64,000 nt of DNA from an uncultured Faecalicatena sp. Its GTDB lineage: Bacteria; Bacillota; Clostridia; Lachnospirales; Lachnospiraceae. The notes under the pieces are model-generated. The model saw nothing but the letters and a program-made list of their open reading frames with translations, searched no databases and was not told the DNA's origin. Below, piece after piece: positions 43,066 through 52,647 of this stretch; position 1 is the stretch's first letter, and each line of letters begins with the position of its first letter. The translations under genes were made by a program, and so were the position numbers. The stretch covers positions 62,001 to 126,000 of the forward strand of contig CAOKHZ010000003.1 in NCBI GenBank assembly GCA_948468385.1, in the 5' to 3' direction.

Positions 43066-45659
43066 TGCATCTTCTCCATTGCTTTCGTCACAAAGCGATA
43101 CACTTCTTTGCCACATGTTCCGTCCACGTTAGCATTAACCTTCTCAAAAGCCGCCAACTGCTTCTCTTGGTCAAACGGATTTCCGGTAATCGTCCCGTCA
43201 ACAAAATCCTTTAACGAATTGAACGCATTTTCCATGCAACAATATGGCATCCACTGTGAATGCTCGGCAAAGCCCGGCTCATGGCGTTTCAACTCATCCA
43301 CGTCAAACACAATATCGACTTCTTTGCAGTCTCCGGTTCTGGTATCCATTTCATAAACCTTGCGATGAATGCTGTCGTTGTACCGGAACACAGAGTCATG
43401 CTCCCGCCAAAGGAAATATCCCGCGCCCGACAACGGATAGTATCCATTCTTCGGCCATATATCTACCTTGATTGGCACTTCCCACTCTTTCGCCTTTCCG
43501 CTCTTTCTATCAATGCGGACAAATTTGTTTCCCCACACGGGCGAAAAAATTATTTGTTCCCCGTCAACCGCTGGCTTGCCGAATGGTCTTTCGTTGCATT
43601 CGCATCCGAACGGTCTCTGAATGCAACGAAAACCTTCCACATGCGCATCATATCTGATTGTCTCGGACGTGTCGGGATTCCAACAAGCCACGGTCGTTCC
43701 CTCATAGGAACTCAGCCACACTTCCCCTTCCTCAGGATAAATTCCCATTATTCCGCCTTCCATGTCCGTATTAACTACTTCCGTCCTTAACGTGTCCGCC
43801 TCAATCTTAAAAATCTGATTACCGTACGGACTGCCAATCCACAAAGCGTTCCTCCATGCGGCGACTCCGCCGAACCGTCTCCCGCCAACGCCATCACTGA
43901 CATAAAAATCATTTGCCCCCGTCAAGTATCGAACCTCCTGCGTCCTCATGTCAAAACGCACGATTGCCGGATATTTGCTCGGAAGAATGAATAAATATGC
44001 GCCGACCTGCACCGTAGTGACAAATGCCCTCGTTTGCTCGAGGCACCGTTTCAGTTCAATCCTTTTCACCACCCATTTACCCGCCTGCCCGTCGGCCGGC
44101 GTTTCCTTCCACTCCACCTCGAGGATGTCCTGTGCATTGCCCGGACAGATATACACCTTGCCCTCAAACTCAACGGCTCTCTGATAATAGCCACCAGCGG
44201 CATATTCTGACAAATCACAAGCATATTCATAGTGATAGTCATCCTTTTTCGAATAATAAAGTTTATTCCCTTGCGTGACATACCAACGGTTCTGTCCGTC
44301 CGCATAAAGTCCTTTGAAAATCTCGCCCCGCCAGTCGTCTTCGGCAGGAAGCGTGTGGATTCGATTGTTCAAAATAAACAGCGGCTTTCCAACCACCCCG
44401 AACAACGACGTGACACTCGTCCCGGAGTCCCCGATATAGGCATCACAAAGCGCTATCGTACTTTCGATATCGGGAGTCAAATCCAATATTCCGACATTCT
44501 CCTCCACAAATCGTTTCTTCAAGTCGTCATAAATCGGCCTAAACGACTTCCTCATGCTGTCAAACGTGGATTCCATGAGCGGATGCGGCCGCCAGATGAG
44601 ACAAGCGTCCTCCCGCCCTTTAAACGTTTCAAACACATACTCCATCTTCTTTAAGAAAGCTTCCGTATTCCCCAACATTCCGCCAATGCTCGTGTTGAAA
44701 AAATATACTTTTTTCCTTCCATCTTTCCCCATCACTTTATCCCGCCAATCGGCAGGAATTTCTGGCGGGTTCTGACATTTATGCATCACGCTGTCAAACT
44801 TCGGCGAACCAAACGCCAAAAATTTTTCATCTGGTATATTCATGTCAAAATATTTTCTATGCCTTTTTGACTGTATCACGATGTAATCCGCGTTTGCATA
44901 TGCAGGACATGAAGCCTGCGCCTCGCTCATACCGCCCGCCGTGGCATAATACGGGATGTACACAAGACAATCCGTATGTTTTTTCAAATTTTCCGAATAA
45001 TAAGCCGGATGTATCGTTGTGACATGATTCGTATAATCATACGGATTGTGAATGAATATCATATCAGGATGATGTGCTTCTAAATCGAACTTGTCATATT
45101 CCGTTATCGGCACGTAATCCGGGTACTGATCCTTTTCATAATACGCTTGTCCCAGGCTCCCGTCTGGATTTTTGTCAAAATACGGGATGGGAAGCACATA
45201 AGCATCACAGTCCGGATCCGCCTCCGCCGACTGCCAGACACTTTCCAGCGAATCCCACATGGATGCCTTATAAGGAAGAAAGACCACTTCCTTCCTTATT
45301 TTAATATCATATTTAACACTGTTTTCTGTTTTAACAATTAATTTGTTTAAGTTCTTAAATACTCTGTTTGGGTTGATATCGGCAATTTGTGCGACACTCT
45401 CGGCATCAATCTGCGATAACCTATCATAAAGCCGGAACACGGCCTCGCAATATTCCTCAAGATAAGACACGGTAATAAAGCCCTCGCCCTCCGAAGACTC
45501 AATCAGATTGCCCAGCTCGATGGCCGTCTGCTGACACCATGTCAACGCGTCCAACACGGGCTGCTGCATGTGATGTTCAAGATTTTTCCTAATTTCAATG
45601 TGGGCGTTTGACATCGCCCGCAGCAATTCCTCTGCCTGATGCTTCCCTGCTTTTCTCAT
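43062..45659 (-). CDS. TagF-like glycerophosphotransferase fused to a beta-propeller-like domain
   Basis: About 865 residues. N-terminal helical region (1-110), then a CDP-glycerol:polyglycerophosphate transferase-like domain (about 115-440: FLPYKASMWDSLESVW, FGSPKFDSV, LIWRPHPLMEST, AYIGDSGTSVTSLFG). From about 450 to 800 come repeated beta-rich blades (e.g. KLYYSKKDDYHYEYA, IIFSPVWGNKFVRIDR), likely a propeller. In the mirrored island the two parts are separate genes (58575-59936 and 60003-61151). ATG 45659 is preferred, nine bases after AAGGGA; a GTG at 45677 is the alternative. Probably adds glycerol-phosphate to the flagellin glycan. Confidence 0.85.
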   Translation of the reverse strand: MRKAGKHQAEELLRAMSNAHIEIRKNLEHHMQQPVLDALTWCQQTAIELGNLIESSEGEGFITVSYLEEYCEAVFRLYDRLSQIDAESVAQIADINPNRVFKNLNKLIVKTENSVKYDIKIRKEVVFLPYKASMWDSLESVWQSAEADPDCDAYVLPIPYFDKNPDGSLGQAYYEKDQYPDYVPITEYDKFDLEAHHPDMIFIHNPYDYTNHVTTIHPAYYSENLKKHTDCLVYIPYYATAGGMSEAQASCPAYANADYIVIQSKRHRKYFDMNIPDEKFLAFGSPKFDSVMHKCQNPPEIPADWRDKVMGKDGRKKVYFFNTSIGGMLGNTEAFLKKMEYVFETFKGREDACLIWRPHPLMESTFDSMRKSFRPIYDDLKKRFVEENVGILDLTPDIESTIALCDAYIGDSGTSVTSLFGVVGKPLFILNNRIHTLPAEDDWRGEIFKGLYADGQNRWYVTQGNKLYYSKKDDYHYEYACDLSEYAAGGYYQRAVEFEGKVYICPGNAQDILEVEWKETPADGQAGKWVVKRIELKRCLEQTRAFVTTVQVGAYLFILPSKYPAIVRFDMRTQEVRYLTGANDFYVSDGVGGRRFGGVAAWRNALWIGSPYGNQIFKIEADTLRTEVVNTDMEGGIMGIYPEEGEVWLSSYEGTTVACWNPDTSETIRYDAHVEGFRCIQRPFGCECNERPFGKPAVDGEQIIFSPVWGNKFVRIDRKSGKAKEWEVPIKVDIWPKNGYYPLSGAGYFLWREHDSVFRYNDSIHRKVYEMDTRTGDCKEVDIVFDVDELKRHEPGFAEHSQWMPYCCMENAFNSLKDFVDGTITGNPFDQEKQLAAFEKVNANVDGTCGKEVYRFVTKAMEKMQ

Positions 45660-45716
45660 AGCCGTGATTCCCTTCACCTGTTTCCCATCAATAAACTATA
45701 GATAAATTTCTCAATT

Positions 45717-47810
45717 TCATACAGCAAACAATACAAGTTGCTGTTTCGTTTCCTGCCCGTAGTGCCGCAGATACAATTGGTATTCCGGATTCCATTCAAG
45801 CAGAAGTTTTGGGATTTCATAGAGCGCGTTTAAATGTCGTTCTATTGGTAAAACCAACTTTGGCCGTTCTTCTTTGATATGTCTCTCACATCCCGCTAGC
45901 AACGAACACAAGCCAACCTCGACATCCAATCGTATAATTCCCAGTTCTTCTGCTACTTCATGGTCCAATCGAAGTGTTTTAAAATCCATCTTGTTAACAA
46001 CTACATCTCTATATTCTAAAGAAAAATCCGTCTCCTTTTCTGAGAAACAAAAAATTTTTCCATATAAGTCACCATAACAATACAAGAACCCCTCCGTGGA
46101 CTGGCGAATCCACTCTCCAATGTTCGCGCAGGACAATCCCTCTGCCACGGGAATCAAATCCCGATCCCAATATGGGACGCACGGCTCCTTTGTATAGGAA
46201 AGAAACCGTTCTTCCTGGTGCAGCCACATTTCCATAATCGCGTGAAACACTTGCTTGGAACGGTAGTCGCCCAATTTCCCATACAACTGCAAAAAGTCTT
46301 CGCGGTGCTCCTTGAGCATCACCGCCGTTTCGACCCCGTATCCTTCTTTTTCAAATTCTTGTAGAGGTCTACAAGCGAGCTCCTCCATCAGATGCAGGAA
46401 GTCAATATCCGTTCGATTCCCAATCAAGATTTCAGGATAATGTTTCTTTAATTCTTTTAAATCCAGCATCCAAGGCCTCTTCTCCTTGGTATGTAACCAA
46501 TTTTGCTGTTCTTCCGACATTCCTTGCCGAATCAATGCGGCCAGTTCTTGATAATCTTTCGCAATTGCCGCTTTCAGGACAAACAACCGCTCCTTCAGCC
46601 CGATTGTCGCATCATCAAATTGATAAATTCCGTTCAAAAATGAATACACCTGCTCCGCGGTGGTATTGGCATCTTCTTTGAATAACCCCAAAAGAATGGT
46701 TAACGCATCGTCCTGATTATGATCCATTCGCAAGGACAATGTCAAATAAGAAACCGCTTGCCGTGTTTGTCCATTCTTCAAATAATACACAGCCAAATAA
46801 TTGCAGCCCCTTTGTATCCCACCGGTCAAGCGAAGCGATGCCCCGTCCTGCCAGTGCTCTAATTTTTCGAACGCCTGCTCGTACATGCGGACGGAATCCT
46901 CTTCCAACCCAACTTGCGCCAGGTAATTGCTCATGGCGAACTCCACGTCCGGATTCAAAATCCCCATGCCCGAAAACTGCGAATAGTATTGATATGCCTT
47001 TCCCGAAAGCGTAAGACGTACATCCGGTGTCTCGTCACCGGCCAACGTCAGCCAAAGAGCATACAACTCGCCTTGCCGTTCCTGCGTAAGTCCTTTCGCC
47101 CCTCCATCTAAAACATGTTCTGCTGCTTGCCTTGCCTGCGTAATTTGTCCCGCCCCGGCCAGAGATTCTGCCAGATATCCCCATGCCGCGTTATTATCCG
47201 GCTCTTGTTCTACCTGCCTTTGTAATAGCGGAAGGTTTCGTTCTCCTTTCTCGCCGATTACCGCACTTTTGTATCCCGTATGCATGATGGAAAGAGATTT
47301 CGTGGCATCCAAAGAAATCAGTTTCCTGCCGCTTGTAGAATATAATTCCTCATGAATCGGATTCTTATATCGAATGTCCTTACAATTGCAAAAGATACGG
47401 TCTTGCTTTGCCACCATAAAGGTTTTGCCTTTATCATCGAGATTTTGCAAGGTGGCACGTATCATGTCCGGCCTTTTTCCGACTGGAAATTTCTCCTGCA
47501 TTTGTTGAAGCATCTCGGGAATCTTCCACGCGGATGCAGGTTCAAAATATTCGTCCGCGTCCAGAAATACAATCCAATCTCCCTTTGCCTGCTCGATGGC
47601 ATAGTTTTTTGCCGCTGAAAAATCATCACGCCAAGGAAAATAAAACACCTTCGCCCCAAGTTCCTTGGCAATTTCCACCGTACTGTCAGACGAACCAGTG
47701 TCAACCACAATCTGTTCCCACACAACGCCCTTTCCCCAGGAAAGGGCACGGCGAATGTTCTCTTCCTCATCCTTCACAATCATGCATTGGGATATTTTTA
47801 GATTTTTCAT
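45717..47810 (-). CDS. Flagellin-linked GT2-TPR glycosyltransferase with FkbM-like tail
   Basis: 697 residues. The GT2 domain (KISQCMIVKDEEENIRRALS, VVDTGSSDSTVEIA, VFLDADEYF) is followed by TPR-like helices (about 200-400) as in SunS-type peptide glycosyltransferases that modify proteins. The last ~150 residues resemble FkbM methyltransferases (LRLDHEVAEELGIIRLDVEV, LLAGCERHI, YQLYLRHYG), with the usual DvEG glycine altered. It follows flagellin 1 and is the best candidate for attaching the first sugar to flagellin. The paralogue at 57106-58407 lacks the FkbM part. AAGGAG lies ten bases before the ATG. Confidence 0.88.
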   Translation of the reverse strand: MKNLKISQCMIVKDEEENIRRALSWGKGVVWEQIVVDTGSSDSTVEIAKELGAKVFYFPWRDDFSAAKNYAIEQAKGDWIVFLDADEYFEPASAWKIPEMLQQMQEKFPVGKRPDMIRATLQNLDDKGKTFMVAKQDRIFCNCKDIRYKNPIHEELYSTSGRKLISLDATKSLSIMHTGYKSAVIGEKGERNLPLLQRQVEQEPDNNAAWGYLAESLAGAGQITQARQAAEHVLDGGAKGLTQERQGELYALWLTLAGDETPDVRLTLSGKAYQYYSQFSGMGILNPDVEFAMSNYLAQVGLEEDSVRMYEQAFEKLEHWQDGASLRLTGGIQRGCNYLAVYYLKNGQTRQAVSYLTLSLRMDHNQDDALTILLGLFKEDANTTAEQVYSFLNGIYQFDDATIGLKERLFVLKAAIAKDYQELAALIRQGMSEEQQNWLHTKEKRPWMLDLKELKKHYPEILIGNRTDIDFLHLMEELACRPLQEFEKEGYGVETAVMLKEHREDFLQLYGKLGDYRSKQVFHAIMEMWLHQEERFLSYTKEPCVPYWDRDLIPVAEGLSCANIGEWIRQSTEGFLYCYGDLYGKIFCFSEKETDFSLEYRDVVVNKMDFKTLRLDHEVAEELGIIRLDVEVGLCSLLAGCERHIKEERPKLVLPIERHLNALYEIPKLLLEWNPEYQLYLRHYGQETKQQLVLFAV

Positions 47811-47869
47811 GTTCCCCGGGTCTCCTTCTGTCTTCCTTTTTCCATACCAGTTTCTTCATATTATCAAAG

Positions 47870-47889
47870 AAAGGAGTGCCCACTCCTTT
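47870..47889. terminator. Hairpin between flagellin 1 and its glycosyltransferase gene
   Basis: AAAGGAGT / ACTCCTTT with a 4-base loop, flanked by short T runs on both strands. It may be a partial terminator leaving flagellin mRNA more abundant than downstream genes. Confidence 0.6.
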
Positions 47890-47954
47890 TTAAAAGCAGA
47901 CACTCCATTCCAAAACTCAATTGTTCGTTTTGGTGGTTGCTAAATCTTTTTACA

Positions 47955-49622
47955 TTACTGAAGCAGTTGCAACACGCCCTGCGGAATCTGATTAGCCTGC
48001 GCGAGCATAGCCTGAGAAGCCTGAACCAGGATGTTGTTCTTGGTGTAAGCCATCATTTCCTCAGCCATGTCAACGTCGCGGATACGGCTCTCAGCAGCGG
48101 TCATGTTCTCGGTCGTCACACTCAGGTTGTTGATGGTGTGCTCCAGACGGTTCTGGATGGCACCCAAATCACCACGAGTGGAGGATACGTAGTTGATAGC
48201 AGCCTTAATCTTGTCAACCGCATCCGAAGCACCCTGCTGCGTGCTGATATCGATGTCGTTAATTCCCATTGCCTTGGTGTGCATGTCGCTTACGGACACA
48301 CGCATCTTGTTGAAGGCATCAGACGTGTCACCAATCTGAAGAATCAAGCCGCCGCTCTCTTTGCCACGGCTCAAGCGGATACCATCGCCAGGTGCAACAC
48401 CCGTAGGTGTCGTTTCATTCACGGCATCTGTTACTGTCAAACCGGTCACTTCTGCGATTTTGGCAATATTCTGTTCCCAGTTCGCGTCGGCTTTATTAAT
48501 ACCCTTGTTTGTACCATCAGAAACCAAAATCGTGACATCCGATCCCAGACCCAAGGCCGCATTCATCGCAGTACCACTTTCGCCCAACGTGTCTGCGTCC
48601 ATGTCGCCTACCATGACCACGAATTTATGACCGTTAATTGAAAACACTGCATCCTCATAATTTTTGCCATTGTACAGTGTAATCTGATCTTTGCTAATTT
48701 CGCGTCCCACATCCAACGGCTTTGTCGACTTAACACCTATTTCGACCTCCTGAAGCGTTCCGCCCACGGTCCATTCCGCGTCCATCGCTTGAACGGTCGG
48801 CGTGTCTGTTCCTTCCTCAAGAGCATCCAATTTAATGATACCATCCGACTTTATCGAGATATTGTAGTCCTTGCTCAAGGATGTTTGGTTCAACTCGGAA
48901 AGAACGGCCGCATCAATTTCCTTCACCGTTGCCGCACCAGAAGTAACTGCATATACCTGGCCACTATTTCCAACCAGCTTGGTAACATTACCATTGTTGT
49001 CCTTTTGAGCAGTTAATGTAACCGTATGGGATTCGCCGTTTTCCAATGCCACCGTGTACTTAAACGTGTCATTTTCTTTGAACGCAACGGCTGCATTCCC
49101 CCAGGCCGTACCAGCCTCATAAGAGCCTTTTAATCCAGCAGATTTGGAACTGCCGATACCATTGACTACGATGTTCGAAGCGGACGTTCCCTTGCTCGAC
49201 AAAGATCCATCCAACAGATTGATTCCGTTGAAGTTCGTGCTGTCAGCGATACGGTTGATCTCGTCTTTCAGGGATGCAACTTCCTTCTGCAGGTTCTCAC
49301 GGTCTACTTCGTCAGCGTAGGTTCCGTTCGCGGACTGGTCAGCCAACTCTACCATACGATTCAGCATGGAGTGGATTTCCGTCATGGCACCCTCGGCCGT
49401 CTGTACCAAAGAAATACCGTCGTTGGCATTCTTCTGGGCGGTCTTCAGACCGGTAATCTGGGCACGCATCTTTTCGGAAATGGCCAATCCGGCGGCATCG
49501 TCGCCTGCACGGTTGATTCTGTAACCGGAAGAAAGCTTCTCAAGGTTCTTGGAAACCGCGCTGTTGTTCACTGTTAAATTACGATAGGAATTTAATGCAG
49601 CAATGTTGTGTTGAATTCTCAT
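47955..49622 (-). CDS. Flagellin 1
   Basis: Filament subunit, 555 residues. N-terminal D0/D1 ([40 protein letters not shown]) and C-terminal D1/D0 (VRDVD-type [32 protein letters not shown]) are intact. The Ser/Thr-rich middle (about 140-440) is the surface-exposed D2/D3 region and the likely site of O-glycans. It is divergent from flagellin 2 (55254-56948), while the first ~140 residues are identical and encoded by nearly identical DNA. GGAGG seven bases before the ATG lies in a CsrA-type site (see leader). No type III signal peptide is expected. Confidence 0.97.
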   Translation of the reverse strand: MRIQHNIAALNSYRNLTVNNSAVSKNLEKLSSGYRINRAGDDAAGLAISEKMRAQITGLKTAQKNANDGISLVQTAEGAMTEIHSMLNRMVELADQSANGTYADEVDRENLQKEVASLKDEINRIADSTNFNGINLLDGSLSSKGTSASNIVVNGIGSSKSAGLKGSYEAGTAWGNAAVAFKENDTFKYTVALENGESHTVTLTAQKDNNGNVTKLVGNSGQVYAVTSGAATVKEIDAAVLSELNQTSLSKDYNISIKSDGIIKLDALEEGTDTPTVQAMDAEWTVGGTLQEVEIGVKSTKPLDVGREISKDQITLYNGKNYEDAVFSINGHKFVVMVGDMDADTLGESGTAMNAALGLGSDVTILVSDGTNKGINKADANWEQNIAKIAEVTGLTVTDAVNETTPTGVAPGDGIRLSRGKESGGLILQIGDTSDAFNKMRVSVSDMHTKAMGINDIDISTQQGASDAVDKIKAAINYVSSTRGDLGAIQNRLEHTINNLSVTTENMTAAESRIRDVDMAEEMMAYTKNNILVQASQAMLAQANQIPQGVLQLLQ

Positions 49623-49836
49623 AATAATACCTCCATGTTTTTAGTCGGAGACCTCCATGTCTCCCCTATTTTTGGCTTTGAGCACACTGGCTCGTGTCTT
49701 GCGTAATTGTTTGATAACTCCCCGCCCCTTCACCAAGTACGGGCCCTATGCTGGTGGAACGAGCCGGGATTTACAAGCGTTTTTGGCGGGTGCTTTGCCC
49801 GCGTTTTTGACGCTTATGTACCTATTATCGAACATT
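49207..49836 (-). repeat. 630-bp inverted arm, flagellin 1 copy
   Basis: Base-by-base reading shows this stretch (promoter -10, leader, first ~415 bp of the gene) matches 55040-55669 in opposite orientation with only two substitutions. Beyond either edge the sequences diverge sharply. Confidence 0.9.
49629..49664 (-). promoter_or_regulatory. CsrA-type double site in flagellin 1 leader
   Basis: Two exact ACATGGAGGT copies. One (49629-49638) contains the ribosome site; the other (49651-49660) places GGA in the loop of a GGAGAC/GTCTCC hairpin (49647-49664). This matches the two-site arrangement of CsrA on the Bacillus hag leader. Confidence 0.7.
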
Positions 49837-49851
49837 CCCCAAAAAAGTTAA
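49823..49851 (-). promoter_or_regulatory. Sigma-D-like promoter of flagellin 1
   Basis: Minus strand TTAACT (49846-49851), 15-base spacer, CGATAATA (49823-49830), about 200 bp before the ATG. It fits the flagellar sigma consensus. Confidence 0.65.
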
Positions 49852-49958
49852 GCCCTATTTCAAAAAAATTTCCCAAAAAAATTCCGGCTGTGCGCTTGGA
49901 TGCGCTAAAGAAGCCTCCAAGGCAAACTCAAAATTTGATGTTGACGATGTACGCCATT

Positions 49959-50553
49959 TTAACCTTTTAAATATGTCCGGGCTTCTTCTGGTGTCAATTG
50001 GTATTTCTCTTGAACCTTGGACAAGATTTCCTGCAATGGGACGCGTAATTCCTCCAACGCGGAAACCATGTTGCGAATTCCTTCCGCGCGTCCTTCTGCG
50101 AGTCCCTCCTCTTTTCCATCATCGTATATCATCTTTTCCCGTTCAAATATTTTCATATATTCAATCGTCACCTCCTTATCGCATCGCACTTTTGTTACCA
50201 TCTCGTGAATGTCCTCGAGCATTTCGTTGCAAACATTCTCTTTTGTGGATTCTTCCATGTAACGTAGTAATTCTTGGAGCTTTCGGGTTGGATGCCCTTT
50301 TTGCCCTTTCGTGTACAAAAATATCGTCTTGGCACCATCGTCATATGGCATATCAGGTACTTCTTCACAATGATTTTTTATCGTGTACACTATATGGTCG
50401 TATCCGAACGGATCATACGGCATCATAAGAATGACAATCACCCGCTTGAGTGTGGCATAGTCCTTCCCCTATTCCCGGATAAGTGACCATCTTTCCAAAT
50501 AGGAAGTCATCTAATAGGTTCATCTCTTGTAATGTTTTCTTTACCATAGGCAT
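49959..50553 (-). pseudogene. Rpn-family transposase-like remnant with internal deletion
   Basis: The start (MPMVKKTLQEMNLLDDFLFG, ATG at 50553 after AAGGAG) continues to MVTYPGIGEGL, then leaves frame. The second frame resumes at VIVILMMPYDPFGYDHIVYT and runs to the normal C-terminus with the repeated EEGLAEGRAEG helix. Full-length members, as I know them, have about 80 residues between these points, including the catalytic PD-(D/E)XK core; they are missing. Dead gene, unrelated in sequence to the remnant at 12658 except at family level. Confidence 0.78.
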
Positions 50554-51063
50554 CTTCTCCTTTCATTGTAGGGAATTGCCGGAAAAAATCAAGAGGATTT
50601 TTGTGGAAAACGAAATGTTTTCCAACCACACGGCTGGAATATTTTTGAAAAATCGTGGCAATCCCCGTTTCACTGTTGTTAACAAGTAACTTGTTGCTAC
50701 AAAAAATCACTGCAGGATGCAGCATTTGCGCCTATACACTGACGCACTGGTTCATACTGGGATTGTTTGAAATATCTGGAAATCAATTGCCGCCAAATGA
50801 TTGATTCAGAATCTTTATGCGAAGCCTGAACGGCTCCGTCTCCCGGATATGTATTTGAATTATAGCACGGGAGGCATGGCACGTCAATTCGGAACTGTTG
50901 TTTGTAGTATGTGTTTGATAAAAAGGGATACTTTTCACGAGGTGACCCCGTGAAAAGTATCGAAAAAGGAAAAGATGATTTTTTGTCTTTTTTCTAATCC
51001 TCTCGCCCTTAATGGACGGGCTGCTTCGTGTGCGCACGCGCTTGTCCCACCTAAGTGTTTTAA
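50554..51063. other. 510-bp region without a supported gene
   Basis: Short open frames on the minus strand show no recognisable family, no ribosome sites and no continuity. Contains the palindrome AACAAGTAACTTGTT near 50680 and a terminator-like hairpin (50927-50961). Probably decayed mobile DNA. Confidence 0.5.
50927..50961 (-). terminator. Terminator-like hairpin after the ATPase gene
   Basis: Perfect 13-bp stem (GATACTTTTCACG and complement) with a 9-base loop. On the minus strand it is followed by CCTTTTT, about 100 bp beyond the ATPase stop codon. Confidence 0.7.
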
Positions 51064-52458
51064 TTAGCGCAGAAGCCTTTTCAAATCTACTAAGACGACA
51101 TGGTCATCCCTCTTTGCCTCTTCCAGAACGGCACTCGTAAAACTCGTCCTTGAAAACAGATAGTACCAGGTCTCGCGCCGATTTTTGTTGAATACGTCTG
51201 CTCGTTGCCGCAGCTTGTTTAGTACGGACAATTCTAAGGGTGCGTTTCGCCATTTGCACTCACAGATGAGATAATCATTTCCATCGTTCGCAATCAGGTC
51301 AATTTCAACTTGTTGGCGGGTTGCCGGATCCGTTCCCCACCATCGGCCAATGGAGGTAAAAAGAATTGGCAGCTCGCCGGCACTATTTTCCCGAAGCAAA
51401 TAGTCACGACACACTTTTTCGAACACAAGTCCCATATAATTGTTATAATCAGGTTCTATGCGCTTTTTCCATACTGATTCTTGCGCGCCCGTTTCAATCA
51501 GCGTTCGATTGCCAAATACGTACCGATACCAGAAACGGAACATGAAATCAGAAATACCATATAATGTCTTTCGGGAGGAATCTTTTTCGCCAAACGGAGT
51601 TTCCTTATATAAAATGCCAAGATTGCAAAGCGTTTTGATATATTTTATACATTTTGCTTGTTCCTCGCCCGTTTTGGCGGCAATTTCAGAGGCTTTTGAC
51701 GCGCCTGCAGCAATAGCTTCGATAATTGCGCTATATACTCCGGGTTCTTGAACTTCTTGCCGTAAAAGTAGCAAGGGTTCCTCGTAAAGATATGCCGTTA
51801 CCCGCAAAAACGCGTCTTTTATATTTTCCTCAAAACTCTTTTTACTTTCCACCTGCTGCAAATAAAGTGCCGTCCCACCAAATGCGCCGTAAAGCTTCAT
51901 TTTTTCTTCGTCAGGAAAAGGCTCCAGAAAATGCATGCTATCCTTGTAATCAAAAGATTTCATGTGCAGTTGTCCCGTCCGTCTTCCAAAAATGGGACTT
52001 TTCGAGCCGAGAACATCCTTTTCCATAAATCCCATATAACTACCGCAAAGGACGATGAACAAGCACCCCTGCTGCAAAGTATGGTCAATCAAATGTTGTA
52101 AAACGGAAAGTATTGCCATATTCCGTCTTGCCAAATAAGGAAACTCATCAAACACGAGAACGAGCCGTTTTTCTTGTTGGCGATTATGGATATAAAGCAA
52201 TGCATTTTCCCATGAAGAAAACGGCTCAAGAGTCATTTCTCCATAAAATTCAAAAACATGAGCCGAAAATTTTTCGAGGTTTAGCTTGTCATTGCTCTGT
52301 TCCGCAGAATAGAATATCGCGTCTTTCCCCTTGCAAAATTCGTTTAGCAATGTAGTCTTGCCGACACGGCGACGACCATAAAGCACGAAAAGTTGGAATT
52401 TGTCTTGGTCGTACATTGCATTCAAATCCGCAAGTTCTCTTTCGCGCCCAATAAACAT
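51064..52458 (-). CDS. AAA-type ATPase with DUF234-like C-terminal domain
   Basis: 464 residues of the archaeal-ATPase/DUF234 group common in accessory regions. Walker A YGRRRVGKTTLLN, Walker B LVLVFDEFPYL, sensor-like IVLCGSYMG, then a winged-helix linker and a C-terminal nuclease-like part (QQVEIDLIANDGNDYLICECKW; E-x-K of a PD-(D/E)XK fold). Function is unestablished. The start at ATG 52458 follows AAAGGGGAG; the longer frame from 52500 is less likely. Located in the accessory insert between the two flagellin arms. Confidence 0.85.
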   Translation of the reverse strand: MFIGRERELADLNAMYDQDKFQLFVLYGRRRVGKTTLLNEFCKGKDAIFYSAEQSNDKLNLEKFSAHVFEFYGEMTLEPFSSWENALLYIHNRQQEKRLVLVFDEFPYLARRNMAILSVLQHLIDHTLQQGCLFIVLCGSYMGFMEKDVLGSKSPIFGRRTGQLHMKSFDYKDSMHFLEPFPDEEKMKLYGAFGGTALYLQQVESKKSFEENIKDAFLRVTAYLYEEPLLLLRQEVQEPGVYSAIIEAIAAGASKASEIAAKTGEEQAKCIKYIKTLCNLGILYKETPFGEKDSSRKTLYGISDFMFRFWYRYVFGNRTLIETGAQESVWKKRIEPDYNNYMGLVFEKVCRDYLLRENSAGELPILFTSIGRWWGTDPATRQQVEIDLIANDGNDYLICECKWRNAPLELSVLNKLRQRADVFNKNRRETWYYLFSRTSFTSAVLEEAKRDDHVVLVDLKRLLR

Positions 52459-52647
52459 AAAAAACTCCCCTTTCTTTTCCCGCATGATACTTCGCTGCAA
52501 GCCGAGAAACTTCGTAAGTCGGATAATGTATCTTCATACAAGTTGTTTCAAAATTATTAACTTTCAAGTAAATTATATGGCATGAGTTGGTGTCTGTCAA
52601 GGCTGACAAGCGTTAATACTTTCTGTTAAAACGATATTTGGACATAA

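Noticed and set aside
50697-50882. Minus-strand frame ending CIGANAASCSDFL
   Set aside because: No start signal and no family; lies among decayed DNA and stops are close on both sides.
50783-51037. Minus-strand frame of 84 residues across the 50927 hairpin
   Set aside because: Runs through a terminator-like hairpin, has no ribosome site and atypical composition.
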